Shown here piece after piece: positions 1 to 5,856 of a stretch of 7,460 bases of DNA (the stretch's first letter is position 1; each line of letters starts with the position of its first letter). This stretch comes from an uncultured Treponema sp. (lineage in GTDB: Bacteria; Spirochaetota; Spirochaetia; Treponematales; Treponemataceae): NCBI GenBank assembly GCA_905372345.1, contig CAJPPE010000072.1:1-7460 (forward strand), given 5' to 3'. The position numbers were made by a program, and so were the translations under genes. The notes below the pieces were generated by a model, which was given only the letters and a program-made list of their open reading frames with translations, did no database searches and had not been told where the DNA came from.

Positions 1-106
1 TGTAATTTTACACACACAATGGCAATCCCTACTTTAATATATAAATTCTATAATTCTATATTGAGCATAAACTTACGAGTCTGCGCCTTAAAATTACCGT
101 GCAAAT

Positions 107-137
107 AAAAAAGCCTGAAATTTAGCGAATTTAGGCC
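107..137 (-). terminator. Intrinsic terminator of the minus-strand operon
   Basis: Read on the minus strand, GCCTAAATT pairs with AATTTcAGGC around the 5-base loop cgcta (nine pairs with one bulged C), followed directly by six T residues and TATTTG. This is a standard Rho-independent layout. It lies about 275 bases past the MuF stop, so the late transcript would carry a long untranslated tail before ending here. No gene is seen between the MuF stop and this hairpin. The call rests on the sequence fold alone. Confidence 0.65.
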
Positions 138-162
138 AAAAACGGCTAAAAAAGCCCTTTTT
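138..162. terminator. Weak symmetrical hairpin, possible second terminator
   Basis: GGCT (144-147) pairs with AGCC (153-156) around a five-A loop, flanked by AAAAA on the left and TTTTT on the right that can extend the stem across a c/c mismatch. It therefore looks like a terminator from either side. On the plus strand it could stop transcription entering from the left before the small RNA promoter at 301. On the minus strand it would sit just before the stronger terminator. The GC core is only four pairs, so it may be weak or unused. Confidence 0.3.
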
Positions 163-172
163 CTACCTGTAT

Positions 173-191
173 CGTTACCCTTTCCGTTACC
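173..191 (+). repeat. Short direct repeat CGTTACC x2
   Basis: CGTTACC occurs at 173-179 and again at 185-191, a spacing of 12 bases and so roughly one helical turn. A related TACCTGT occurs at 164-170 and 244-250. The array sits in an otherwise featureless AT-rich stretch (roughly 190-300) upstream of the promoter at 301. It could be a protein-binding site, but two copies of seven bases are weak evidence in a biased sequence. Confidence 0.25.
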
Positions 192-300
192 TATAAAAAA
201 TAAATTAAAAATCCATTTAAAAACTTGTTATTCAGTCTTTAAATACCTGTTTAAACACCTTTTTTTACTTAAAATATTGCAAAATAAGACTATAAAACAC

Positions 301-328
301 TTGACTTTTACCGATAATAGGATATAAT
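301..328 (+). promoter_or_regulatory. Near-consensus sigma-70-type promoter for a plus-strand RNA
   Basis: TTGACT at 301-306 (five of six to TTGACA) is followed after 16 bases by a perfect TATAAT at 323-328. Transcription would start at about 334-337. It points against the phage genes, toward the 3' end of the MuF gene. No ribosome site or open reading frame follows it, only about 78 bases of hairpin-rich sequence and a T-run. This is the best-looking host-type promoter I could pick out in the window by eye. Confidence 0.6.
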
Positions 329-334
329 ATAATA

Positions 335-413
335 AACACGGTAGATTGCTATACCGTTATAAAAGGGTTGCGTCTAAGTAGCTTTTAGCGAAGATGGGCG
401 GGGCCCTTTTTTT
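335..413 (+). ncRNA. Candidate small structured RNA, convergent with the MuF toxin gene
   Basis: A near-consensus promoter lies immediately upstream and a T7 run (407-413) ends the unit, giving an RNA of about 78 nt. Visible folds are: ACGGTA (338-343) with TACCGT (352-357) over an 8-base loop; a central stem 371-378 with 384-390, with one bulged T and loop TAGCT; GGGC (396-399) with GCCC (403-406) at the 3' end; and an alternative long-range pairing AAAAGGG (361-367) with CCCTTTT (404-410) that encloses the central stem. The T-run overlaps the MuF stop codon (412-414). I do not recognise an Rfam family. It could be a phage regulatory RNA, an antitoxin-type RNA for the adjacent toxin, or simply a decorated bidirectional terminator. 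Expression is unproven. Confidence 0.4.
396..413 (+). terminator. Terminator at the end of the plus-strand RNA, possibly bidirectional
   Basis: GGGC-GGG-GCCC is followed by seven T residues. The GC stem is only four pairs, but it can be reinforced or replaced by the seven-pair AAAAGGG/CCCTTTT pairing with positions 361-367. On the minus strand the same long pairing is followed by TTTTAT, so it could also slow transcription leaving the MuF gene. The strong minus-strand terminator is further on at 107-137. Confidence 0.45.
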
Positions 414-850
414 ATTTTAAGAAGAAATTTCTACCGTATTTAATAATAGAGCCGTTAAAATCAAGTAACAATGTCTGTGTCGGAATATTCTCTATTTCTT
501 CTTTCATTACTTCAAGCAATCTATCTTTTTGTTTTTGTGATTGAATTTGAATATATAAAGTTCTAGCTCTTTGTTTCTCTCCGCCTTTTCTTATATGTTC
601 CCTTATTGTACCTCGTTTTATAGTTTCTATGTGTTTCATTTCTCCTATTTCATTATCAATTAACATATCGGGGCTTGACGCAAAATCAGAACGGGGCAAT
701 AAATAAACTTTATGTCCCAAGTCTGCAAGCCGTTTAGCTGAAGCAATTTCATTGTCATTATGCTCTACTTTATTTTTATTTTCCTTATTTGTTTTAGCTA
801 TTTGAACATAACCGCCTTTTTTACCTTTATACATAACATCATAATCTTGT
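412..850 (-). other. C-terminal toxin domain of the MuF protein (CdiA-CT-like, PD...ExK nuclease)
   Basis: This covers residues from about 285 to 426, counted from the ATG at 1692. After a lysine/asparagine-rich linker (KTNKENKNK, 300-308) come EIASAKRLADLGHKVYLLP (315-333), then SSPDMLIDNEIGEMK (339-353), holding D342 and an E351-x-K353 pair typical of PD-(D/E)XK folds. A helix with Q374 and a strand LYIQIQ follow. This order matches the tRNA-nuclease C-terminal domain of CdiA-type contact toxins and related domains fused to phage head proteins. GC content falls from about 45-53% in the MuF core (1141-1260, 1441-1500) to about 29% (421-660) by hand count, as expected for an exchangeable toxin cassette. 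Family assignment is from memory of the motif pattern and was not searched. An active target such as tRNA is inference. Confidence 0.55.
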
Positions 851-1692
851 AATAATTCGGGGAAATAACTTTGCATGTCTAAATCCCTTGCTTGTGCAAC
901 TATATCCGCAGTAACACCGTATTTATCCGCACGCTCAAGCATTGCAGGAGTTATTTTCCACCAGCTTTCCTTTTCTATAGGATTCCCGCCGAAACCCTCT
1001 TGAGGCTTAAAATTCTGTCTTATCTGTTTCATTGGAACATTTTCAATTTCCATTCCGTGCCCGATTTCATAATCATAAACGGCTCGGAAAGTTGTCCTGC
1101 AATTAAAGTGATAAGGCGGAAATCCGTATGTACTCCAGAATGAATGTGAAGCCGCTAAGGCTTTCCCGTTTCCGGCAATAGAGGCAAGCCCACGGCAAAT
1201 ATCGCTTGTTCGGCCGTCTTCAATGAAAAGAAGTTCCCACGCAGGCGGCATATTGTTTTGATACTGCATGAGCCGTCCCGCATTATACGCCGACTGCATA
1301 TTAGTACGGTAAACTGTTTCAAAATACCTAGCCGAAAAAGGCTGACCTGCATCTTCGGTAAAAGCCTTTATATCTTTCCAAGTTTCGGTAAAATATTCTC
1401 CTTTTTCCATTGCATGTAAAAGCCTGCCTCTAAGCATTTCGATATGGTCAGCCTCTGCAAGTCGGGCGACCGTAAAAGCCCTAAACCTTAATTTAGGTTC
1501 AAGTTCTTCCCACTCTTTTTTTATCAAAGAAACCTTACCCTTAAAAAAATCTATAGCTTCTTCAAAAGGTAAAGGCTCGACTGAAAAAGAAATATCCAAA
1601 TCGGGCTGTCCTGTGTCATCTGCAAGACTTATATTCCCCGCGGCATGTTCCATCCCGATAAGCAAGGACGATGCAAAAGTATTCATTGTCAT
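412..1692 (-). CDS. MuF-family head protein (Mu gpF / SPP1 gp7-like) with C-terminal nuclease toxin domain
   Basis: MuF proteins are minor head components on the inside of the portal vertex that act in head assembly and DNA delivery. Counting from the ATG at 1692, residues 40-110 (LPFEEAIDFFKGKV onward) match the helical N-terminus of Mu gpF. FETVYRTNMQSAYNAGR (124-140) and DGRTSDICRGL through FPPYHFNCRTTFRAV (159-205) form the conserved MuF core with its two cysteines and the PxxxxxCR motif. From about residue 285 the protein leaves the MuF family and ends in a CdiA-CT-like domain. The ATG at 1692 has no Shine-Dalgarno sequence (preceding bases AACTTTTCTCA). The frame is open up to 1920 with no ATG, GTG or TTG before 1692, so this product is more likely made by a -1 frameshift from the portal gene than started here. 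Sure of MuF, less sure of the start and the toxin. Confidence 0.85.
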   Translation of the reverse strand: MTMNTFASSLLIGMEHAAGNISLADDTGQPDLDISFSVEPLPFEEAIDFFKGKVSLIKKEWEELEPKLRFRAFTVARLAEADHIEMLRGRLLHAMEKGEYFTETWKDIKAFTEDAGQPFSARYFETVYRTNMQSAYNAGRLMQYQNNMPPAWELLFIEDGRTSDICRGLASIAGNGKALAASHSFWSTYGFPPYHFNCRTTFRAVYDYEIGHGMEIENVPMKQIRQNFKPQEGFGGNPIEKESWWKITPAMLERADKYGVTADIVAQARDLDMQSYFPELLQDYDVMYKGKKGGYVQIAKTNKENKNKVEHNDNEIASAKRLADLGHKVYLLPRSDFASSPDMLIDNEIGEMKHIETIKRGTIREHIRKGGEKQRARTLYIQIQSQKQKDRLLEVMKEEIENIPTQTLLLDFNGSIIKYGRNFFLK

Positions 1693-1904
1693 TGAGAAAA
1701 GTTCACTGTTAAAATTGGGAAGTGGCTCCGCTTTTAAATCTTCTTTTTTAGGCGGCTCACTATTTTTTGAAAGAGTATTTAAAAAGGCTTTAACCGTATT
1801 TTGAATAGCCGTTAAGAATCGTTTTTTTGAAGCGGCCGCAAGACTTTCAAGCTCCGCTGCTTTTGCTTTTTCTTGCTCTAAAACACTCGTGCGGGTAAGC
1901 GGTC
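1693..1904 (-). other. Out-of-frame C-terminal segment of the portal protein, joined to MuF
   Basis: In the MuF frame this stretch is open and encodes about 71 residues with no possible ATG/GTG/TTG start. It includes an alanine- and lysine-rich helix (AKAAELESLAAASKKRFLTA) and then LFSMTMNTFASSLLIGMEHA running on past 1692. DUF935 portals usually continue well beyond the residue where this portal stops and end in helices of this kind, with a final 'LF...A...G' helix before gpF begins. I read it as the missing portal C-terminus, reachable only by a -1 shift at 1905-1914. The in-frame stop at 1921-1923 means it cannot be entered from further upstream in the same frame. Confidence 0.6.
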
Positions 1905-3119
1905 TTTTTTTTTTGAAGGTTTATCCGACAAGGCAAAGCCGTCATTTTGAATTTCGGGAAGCACAAATTCGTCTTCACTGTTCTTTGGCCTCGGCAATTT
2001 ATATCGAGTGTATAAGGCTTCTTTTGATACGGGAATTTTATTTTGAATTGCCTGCATGATTTCTTCAAAACTTGCATAACTTTGTAAATCGAATTCTCCT
2101 TTAGGTGAAGGAATTTCTTTCCCGAAATTGAGCTCCACCATCCAGTCTATAAGCGATTGAAACACTCCCTGCAATGCAAGAGCGTCTCCGTGGCAAACTC
2201 GCACCAAATTTTCATCGTGAACGGTCGCCTGCGCTCTTGTGCCGAATTCGCCTTCTTGTGTGCTTAATGATTGAGTTGTAAGGGCAAAGCTGATTTCCTG
2301 ATTGCATGTGTCGATAAGCGTTTTATGGTCGCGCAAAGCTCCGGACATTTCAAGCACTTTTAACTCTTTTACATTTGCAAGAGCAAGTCCGTCTCCGCCG
2401 CCTAACTCGCTTAAAGTGTCGGATATAACTTGCGCATTCTTCCTAGCTTTATCTCCATCAGGAGCGTCAAACAAAGCTACCAACGACGGAACACCGGCTT
2501 TTTGTGCCGCTTTAAGCCAAAACTCCCAGCCCAGTTGTTTAAACTTCCACGGCCAATAGCACATTAAAAGGTCTGAAAAACCGTAAGGATTTTCGGCTCT
2601 CGGATTATTGCGGTACGTTAAAAACTTATACGAAGCGTTTAACTCTTCGTTTGTCTTTTTCAATACAGGAACCCACACCGATTTTTTACCGCCTTGCGTT
2701 TTTACAAAACCTATTTTGTAAACAATATCTTCGGGATACTTATTCCGTAAGGAATCGGGAACGATTTTACCTTGTCCATTTTCTTTCCACAAAACTTCGC
2801 TGAATGAGTGCCCGTATTCTATTGCCGTTAAAAATTCTTTAACATCCGTTTCCCAATTTAGATTGGCAGTTAAATTATCGCGGATAAATTCGTACACCTC
2901 ATCGCTTGCGTTTCCTTGTCTAATTACGAATGGGAAACTTGTAACAATATCTTTTCTAAGCCGTAAGTGCGATCCGATTTTAGCGTCTAAAATCATTTCG
3001 TCTACAGTTCTATAAAAACTTACCTTATCCGCCCATAAATCGGCAGGGTTCGGCAAATAAGAAATAACCGACCAAAACTGATCCGGCTGTATAATCTCCA
3101 TCGCTAATTCGTGTTTCAT
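1878..3119 (-). CDS. Mu-like phage portal protein (DUF935, Mu gp29-like)
   Basis: This protein forms the dodecameric ring at one capsid vertex through which terminase pumps DNA and to which the tail joins. Residues along the chain fit DUF935: a central block with NPRAENPYGFSDLLMCYWPW and KFKQLGWEFWLKAAQKAGVP (aromatic-rich, strongly conserved in the family), an EFGTRAQATVHDENL segment, and near the end IPVSKEALYTRYKLPRP. The ATG at 3119 follows GAGG with 5-base spacing and the preceding stop directly (TAAATG), so translation is probably coupled. The 0-frame product is 413 residues, about 100 short of Mu gp29 (512). It ends KKKDRLPARVF right after the A10 run, which suggests that a full-length portal needs the -1 frame. 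If no slippage occurs, the product lacks its C-terminal helices. Confidence 0.88.
   Translation of the reverse strand: MKHELAMEIIQPDQFWSVISYLPNPADLWADKVSFYRTVDEMILDAKIGSHLRLRKDIVTSFPFVIRQGNASDEVYEFIRDNLTANLNWETDVKEFLTAIEYGHSFSEVLWKENGQGKIVPDSLRNKYPEDIVYKIGFVKTQGGKKSVWVPVLKKTNEELNASYKFLTYRNNPRAENPYGFSDLLMCYWPWKFKQLGWEFWLKAAQKAGVPSLVALFDAPDGDKARKNAQVISDTLSELGGGDGLALANVKELKVLEMSGALRDHKTLIDTCNQEISFALTTQSLSTQEGEFGTRAQATVHDENLVRVCHGDALALQGVFQSLIDWMVELNFGKEIPSPKGEFDLQSYASFEEIMQAIQNKIPVSKEALYTRYKLPRPKNSEDEFVLPEIQNDGFALSDKPSKKKDRLPARVF
1905..1914 (-). promoter_or_regulatory. A10 slippery run: putative -1 frameshift or transcriptional slippage site
   Basis: The message reads tcA AAA AAA AAA gac in the portal frame, containing overlapping A_AAA_AAA slippery heptamers. 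A -1 slip gives AAA AGA CCG and enters the MuF frame. The -1 frame opens at 1920, only two codons before the run, and the portal frame closes at 1878-1880, so the two frames overlap by only about 42 bases centred near the run. The joined product would have about 405 portal-encoded residues plus 497, or 902 in total. I see no upstream Shine-Dalgarno-like stimulator and no strong hairpin within 10 bases downstream. The competing explanations are a homopolymer sequencing error or a real one-base mutation. Confidence 0.5.
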
Positions 3120-3473
3120 TTATTCCTCCGCATCATCATCTTCTTCTTCTTCTTCAATCAGCCACATAACGGCGGTAGCTCTGTCATTAAAGAATTCCAT
3201 ATTTGTTATAGGAATACTTCCGTTTTGAAAATATCCCTGTACTATTTCAAAAGGTGTATTGTATTTAAAATTGTTATCTTTATCTTCAAAGATAGAAAAA
3301 TTTTGATCGAGAACGGTATACTCATAATCTTTTAAAATGTCTTTCTTTTTAAATTTAATAATAAGCCTTCTGCCGTTTTCTGTTTCAAAACCTATATATT
3401 TTCTAAAAGAACTCATTCCATTTATTTTATTTTTTAATTCAATAAAATCATTTATTGTTTTTGCTATTTCCAT
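3120..3473 (-). CDS. Small AT-rich acidic-tailed protein inserted between terminase and portal (unknown; candidate immunity or moron)
   Basis: I do not recognise the family with confidence. The protein is 117 residues with no signal or membrane segment. It is a mixed alpha/beta-looking chain ending in WLIEEEEEDDDAEE, an uninterrupted acidic tail. FFNDRATAVMWL faintly recalls the last helix of SpoIIAA-like/STAS proteins, but this is weak. The ATG at 3473 has a perfect AGGAGG seven bases upstream, and the gene lies 18 bases after the large-terminase stop. Its stop abuts the portal start. GC is only about 24% by hand count, far below terminase and portal but close to the toxin domain at 412-850. 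Phage Mu has no gene here. Shared composition and its place upstream of a toxin in the same transcript make an immunity protein a reasonable guess, but not a demonstrated one. Confidence 0.75.
   Translation of the reverse strand: MEIAKTINDFIELKNKINGMSSFRKYIGFETENGRRLIIKFKKKDILKDYEYTVLDQNFSIFEDKDNNFKYNTPFEIVQGYFQNGSIPITNMEFFNDRATAVMWLIEEEEEDDDAEE
3131..3156. repeat. Trinucleotide repeat encoding the acidic tail
   Basis: The plus strand reads (CAT)3 followed by five CTT-type units. On the coding strand these give GAA/GAT codons for the Glu5-Asp3 run at the C-terminus of the small gene. Perfect triplet runs of this kind can change in length without breaking the frame, so tail length may vary between related phages. 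Confidence 0.6.
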
Positions 3474-3491
3474 TTTACTTCCTCCTATTAT

Positions 3492-5012
3492 TTAACCTCT
3501 AAACCTGCTTAATGCAGCCTTAAGCCTTGTCGGTGCCGTTTGCAGTTTAAACGCAAATACTTCGTTTGTTGTGTTTTGCGATACTTCCCAAGCGTAATAA
3601 CATGCATCTTGCAAATCGTCAAATTCCGACTTGGGATACATCGTTAATTGGTCAATCGTTTTATTGTGATTTTCTTTCCATTTGAAAAAGCCGTTTTCAA
3701 TTAAAGGAGATAAGGATAAGACTCTTTCTTTTCCGATACCCCGTGTTGAAAGCCCTTTAATGGGTAAGTAAACGCTCTTTTGGGCTGCAGCTTCCATAAT
3801 GTGCTTTTTATAGATTGACTGAAAACCGACCTCTTCAAAGCCTATTAAAATAGGCTTATAAATTAAATATTTTTCAATCAATTTATTTACTGCCGTATCA
3901 ACGGAGCAGCATTGTGCCCATTCGTCAAGCTCGTACAATTCTCCTGATTCCGCAATACCTAAAATAAAGACTGCAAATTCGTCATGCTTCCCTGCCGACG
4001 GATCGACACCCATATAAACACGCAAGGCATTTATGTCGACTGTGTTATACCGGATAAACCATTCAGGTTTAAAAATACGTTCCTCATCGCTTAAAGGCTC
4101 GTTCATATATTCGGTGCTGAATGCGGCACTGCCTATCTCTCTTTTTTTTGTATTTAATTTTTCATCAGTCCAATAAGAATCCCAAAGGGAATCACCTTGC
4201 GGCGTAAAGGCTGCAAAGCGTAAGCCTATCCAATTTGTAAGTTCACCGGCTGCAATGCGTTTTAATAAACGGCTGGGAACATCGTCGGAATGAAAAATAG
4301 TGTTTATGATAATCGTAAAAACATCTTGACCTAAGGGCATAACGGCACGCAAGAACCACTGATATATTTTATCTCTTTGGGTTAAAGTGCGGGCCGCCTC
4401 ATCTTTTAAAATGTCGTCACAAATAATTAAGTCGGGACGATGCTGCCTGAACTTAACGCCTCTCACGGCAGCCTCTGAACCGAACCCTTTAATTGCAGTC
4501 TCATTTTTTAATGTAATAAAATCACTTTTCCAAACCTTACCTTCCATTGCTCCAAAGTCTTCAAAAATACAATCGTTTCCCTCAATTTCATCTTTTATGC
4601 TTTGCAAGGCTCTATTTGCCATATCCTGAGTCGCGCAAAAAATACAGACAAAATTATTTTTCTTAAAAAGAATCCGCCAAAGCGGAAACGCCAATGCCCA
4701 GCGGGTGGACTTTGAAAATCCGCGCGGTTCAATATCTACAACGGCTTTTACTTTTTCGGAGGGTATCAAATAAGAATGATACTGCTCTTTAATAAGCGGC
4801 TTAATTTCTTCAATATGCTTTTGTGTAAGGCTTTGAGTGTTTGCAATATCTATTAAAGTTTTATGGTAAGTTGCCGATTCCGAAGAAAAGTAGTGCGGCA
4901 AGTACGTTTTGCAAAAGTAAAAAAAATCATTTTCGGCTTTTGCAAGACGTGCTTTCTTTTCTAAAACCTCTTTTGTGTTATCGCCTACCAGGCAGGTTAA
5001 AATATCGCTCAT
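3492..5012 (-). CDS. Large terminase subunit (Mu gp28-like)
   Basis: This is the packaging motor: an N-terminal ATPase drives DNA into the prohead and a C-terminal RNase H-like nuclease cuts it. Over 506 residues, the variant Walker A is EPRGFSKST (95-103), Walker B is DLIICDD (194-200) and a coupling motif is IINTIFHSDD (about 235-244). Nuclease acidic residues are D337 in MGVDPSAGKHDEFAV, E393/E394 in IGFEEV, and D465/D466/D469 in EFDDLQDACYYA. All catalytic positions look intact and the length is usual for the family. The ATG at 5012 overlaps the small-terminase stop (TAATG), so the two are translationally coupled. Mu-type phages package headful from inserted DNA, which fits this subunit type. 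Confidence 0.93.
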   Translation of the reverse strand: MSDILTCLVGDNTKEVLEKKARLAKAENDFFYFCKTYLPHYFSSESATYHKTLIDIANTQSLTQKHIEEIKPLIKEQYHSYLIPSEKVKAVVDIEPRGFSKSTRWALAFPLWRILFKKNNFVCIFCATQDMANRALQSIKDEIEGNDCIFEDFGAMEGKVWKSDFITLKNETAIKGFGSEAAVRGVKFRQHRPDLIICDDILKDEAARTLTQRDKIYQWFLRAVMPLGQDVFTIIINTIFHSDDVPSRLLKRIAAGELTNWIGLRFAAFTPQGDSLWDSYWTDEKLNTKKREIGSAAFSTEYMNEPLSDEERIFKPEWFIRYNTVDINALRVYMGVDPSAGKHDEFAVFILGIAESGELYELDEWAQCCSVDTAVNKLIEKYLIYKPILIGFEEVGFQSIYKKHIMEAAAQKSVYLPIKGLSTRGIGKERVLSLSPLIENGFFKWKENHNKTIDQLTMYPKSEFDDLQDACYYAWEVSQNTTNEVFAFKLQTAPTRLKAALSRFRG

Positions 5013-5548
5013 TATTTAACCTCAACCTTATCGATGATTACATAAAGCCTTTGTAAAAGGTCGGTGTCGTTTTTAATTGCGTTTTGTAATTCTTTTTTTA
5101 TTTCTTCCTTTGCTTTTTCCAGGGCTTTAATTGCTTTGGTGCGGTAATTGGAAAGTTTTAATTGAGCTTCTGCAACACGAGCGGCAGACTGGAATAAGTC
5201 GACGGGATCATCAAATTCCAAGCTGTCTATAGTTCGTAAGTCTTTAGCAATAAGACTTGTCATCTGCATAAGAACGGCTTCACTCATTTCCGTTCCGGGG
5301 TAGTCCTTTAAAACTTCTGCCATTGCCTTTGCAGCTTCTATTGCTTTTTGAGTATCCTCTATTTCTTCTTTATGAGACTTTATTACGCGGCGTATTCCCT
5401 CACGGCTGATTGTTACTTTAAGTCCTAGTTCCTGAATTTTTTTATTAACCTCTTCGGTAACGTAAACTATTGTATTTTTACCGCCGTCCCATTTATCAAT
5501 AATAAGTTCTACAAGACCGTGTTCCTGTGCTTTACTCTTAGCTCCCAT
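5012..5548 (-). CDS. Small terminase subunit, DUF3486 family (Mu gp27-like)
   Basis: This is the probable DNA-recognition partner of the large terminase. The 178-residue protein begins MGAKSKA, a start common in this family. It has a helix-turn-helix-like first third including VTISREGIRRVIKSHK (about 45-60), a long helical middle (EDTQKAIEAAKAMAEVLKD), and a lysine/glutamate-rich helical end. The stop TAA shares its last base with the large-terminase ATG. The gene sits directly before terminase large and after a gp26-like gene, exactly as gp27 does in Mu. The ribosome site before 5548 is modest (AAGGCGGG about 5 bases upstream). Confidence 0.82.
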   Translation of the reverse strand: MGAKSKAQEHGLVELIIDKWDGGKNTIVYVTEEVNKKIQELGLKVTISREGIRRVIKSHKEEIEDTQKAIEAAKAMAEVLKDYPGTEMSEAVLMQMTSLIAKDLRTIDSLEFDDPVDLFQSAARVAEAQLKLSNYRTKAIKALEKAKEEIKKELQNAIKNDTDLLQRLYVIIDKVEVK

Positions 5549-5565
5549 ACTTGCCCGCCTTTCGA

Positions 5566-5856
5566 TTAAGGAATATTCACTCCTGCATCGCTTTCGATAT
5601 TTCCCTCAATTAAATCGATTCCCTTTGCAGTGATTTTAAACCAACGCACAAAAGAACGCTCTTTATAGGGGTGAGGAATTTCTTTTTTTTCGGCATAGCC
5701 TTTTTCTGCCAAGTATTCAAGCGATGAGATAATAACATCCCGTTCGTTATAATCATAAAATGCCCGTACAATAACCTGTTCGGGGATTCCGTCAGGATAT
5801 ACGGTGTGTAAAAAGGTAATAAGTTCGCCTCTCAAATATGCAGTTTTTACTTTCAT
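5566..5856 (-). CDS. Winged-helix protein at the Mu gp26 position
   Basis: The protein is 96 residues from the ATG at 5856. I chose this start because GGAAGGGACAG lies at correct spacing upstream and its ATG overlaps the preceding stop as ATGA. An ATG 15 bases earlier (5871) would add MEGTE but has a poorer site. Residues 20-60 (GIPEQVIVRAFYDYNERDVIISSLEYLAEKGYAEKKE) have the helix-turn-helix-strand pattern of a winged helix, with the wing and an 'FKITAKGIDLIEG' segment after it. Mu-like phages carry a similar small protein before the small terminase. A packaging or head-gene accessory role is inferred from position. It could instead be a small regulator. Confidence 0.75.
   Translation of the reverse strand: MKVKTAYLRGELITFLHTVYPDGIPEQVIVRAFYDYNERDVIISSLEYLAEKGYAEKKEIPHPYKERSFVRWFKITAKGIDLIEGNIESDAGVNIP

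Noticed and set aside
19..108. 29-codon plus-strand frame in the left noncoding block
   Set aside because: There is no Shine-Dalgarno sequence before the ATG, the region is AT-rich, and the frame runs into the minus-strand terminator. Chance is the simplest explanation.
335..413. CRISPR repeat, tracrRNA or tRNA identity for the small RNA
   Set aside because: No repeated spacer pattern, no cloverleaf or T-loop consensus, and no match I could recall to a known repeat. It is left as an unclassified RNA.
1155..1352. 65-codon open frame on the minus strand inside MuF
   Set aside because: It is a shadow frame within the well-matched MuF core, with no ribosome site and no sensible protein features.
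1905..1914. Calling the portal a dead pseudogene
   Set aside because: All other genes and catalytic motifs look intact and the only disruption is at a classic slippery homopolymer, so slippage or a read error is at least as likely as decay.
1847..2077. 76-codon minus-strand frame across the portal/MuF junction
   Set aside because: It is the third frame over this stretch. Its sequence is cysteine- and arginine-rich with no family likeness, and both real frames are explained by portal and MuF.
2302..2559. Plus-strand open frame opposite the portal gene, and similar ones at 892, 1613, 3111, 4387 and 4841
   Set aside because: All lie antisense to strongly recognised genes, lack ribosome sites and read as serine/phenylalanine-rich mirror translations.
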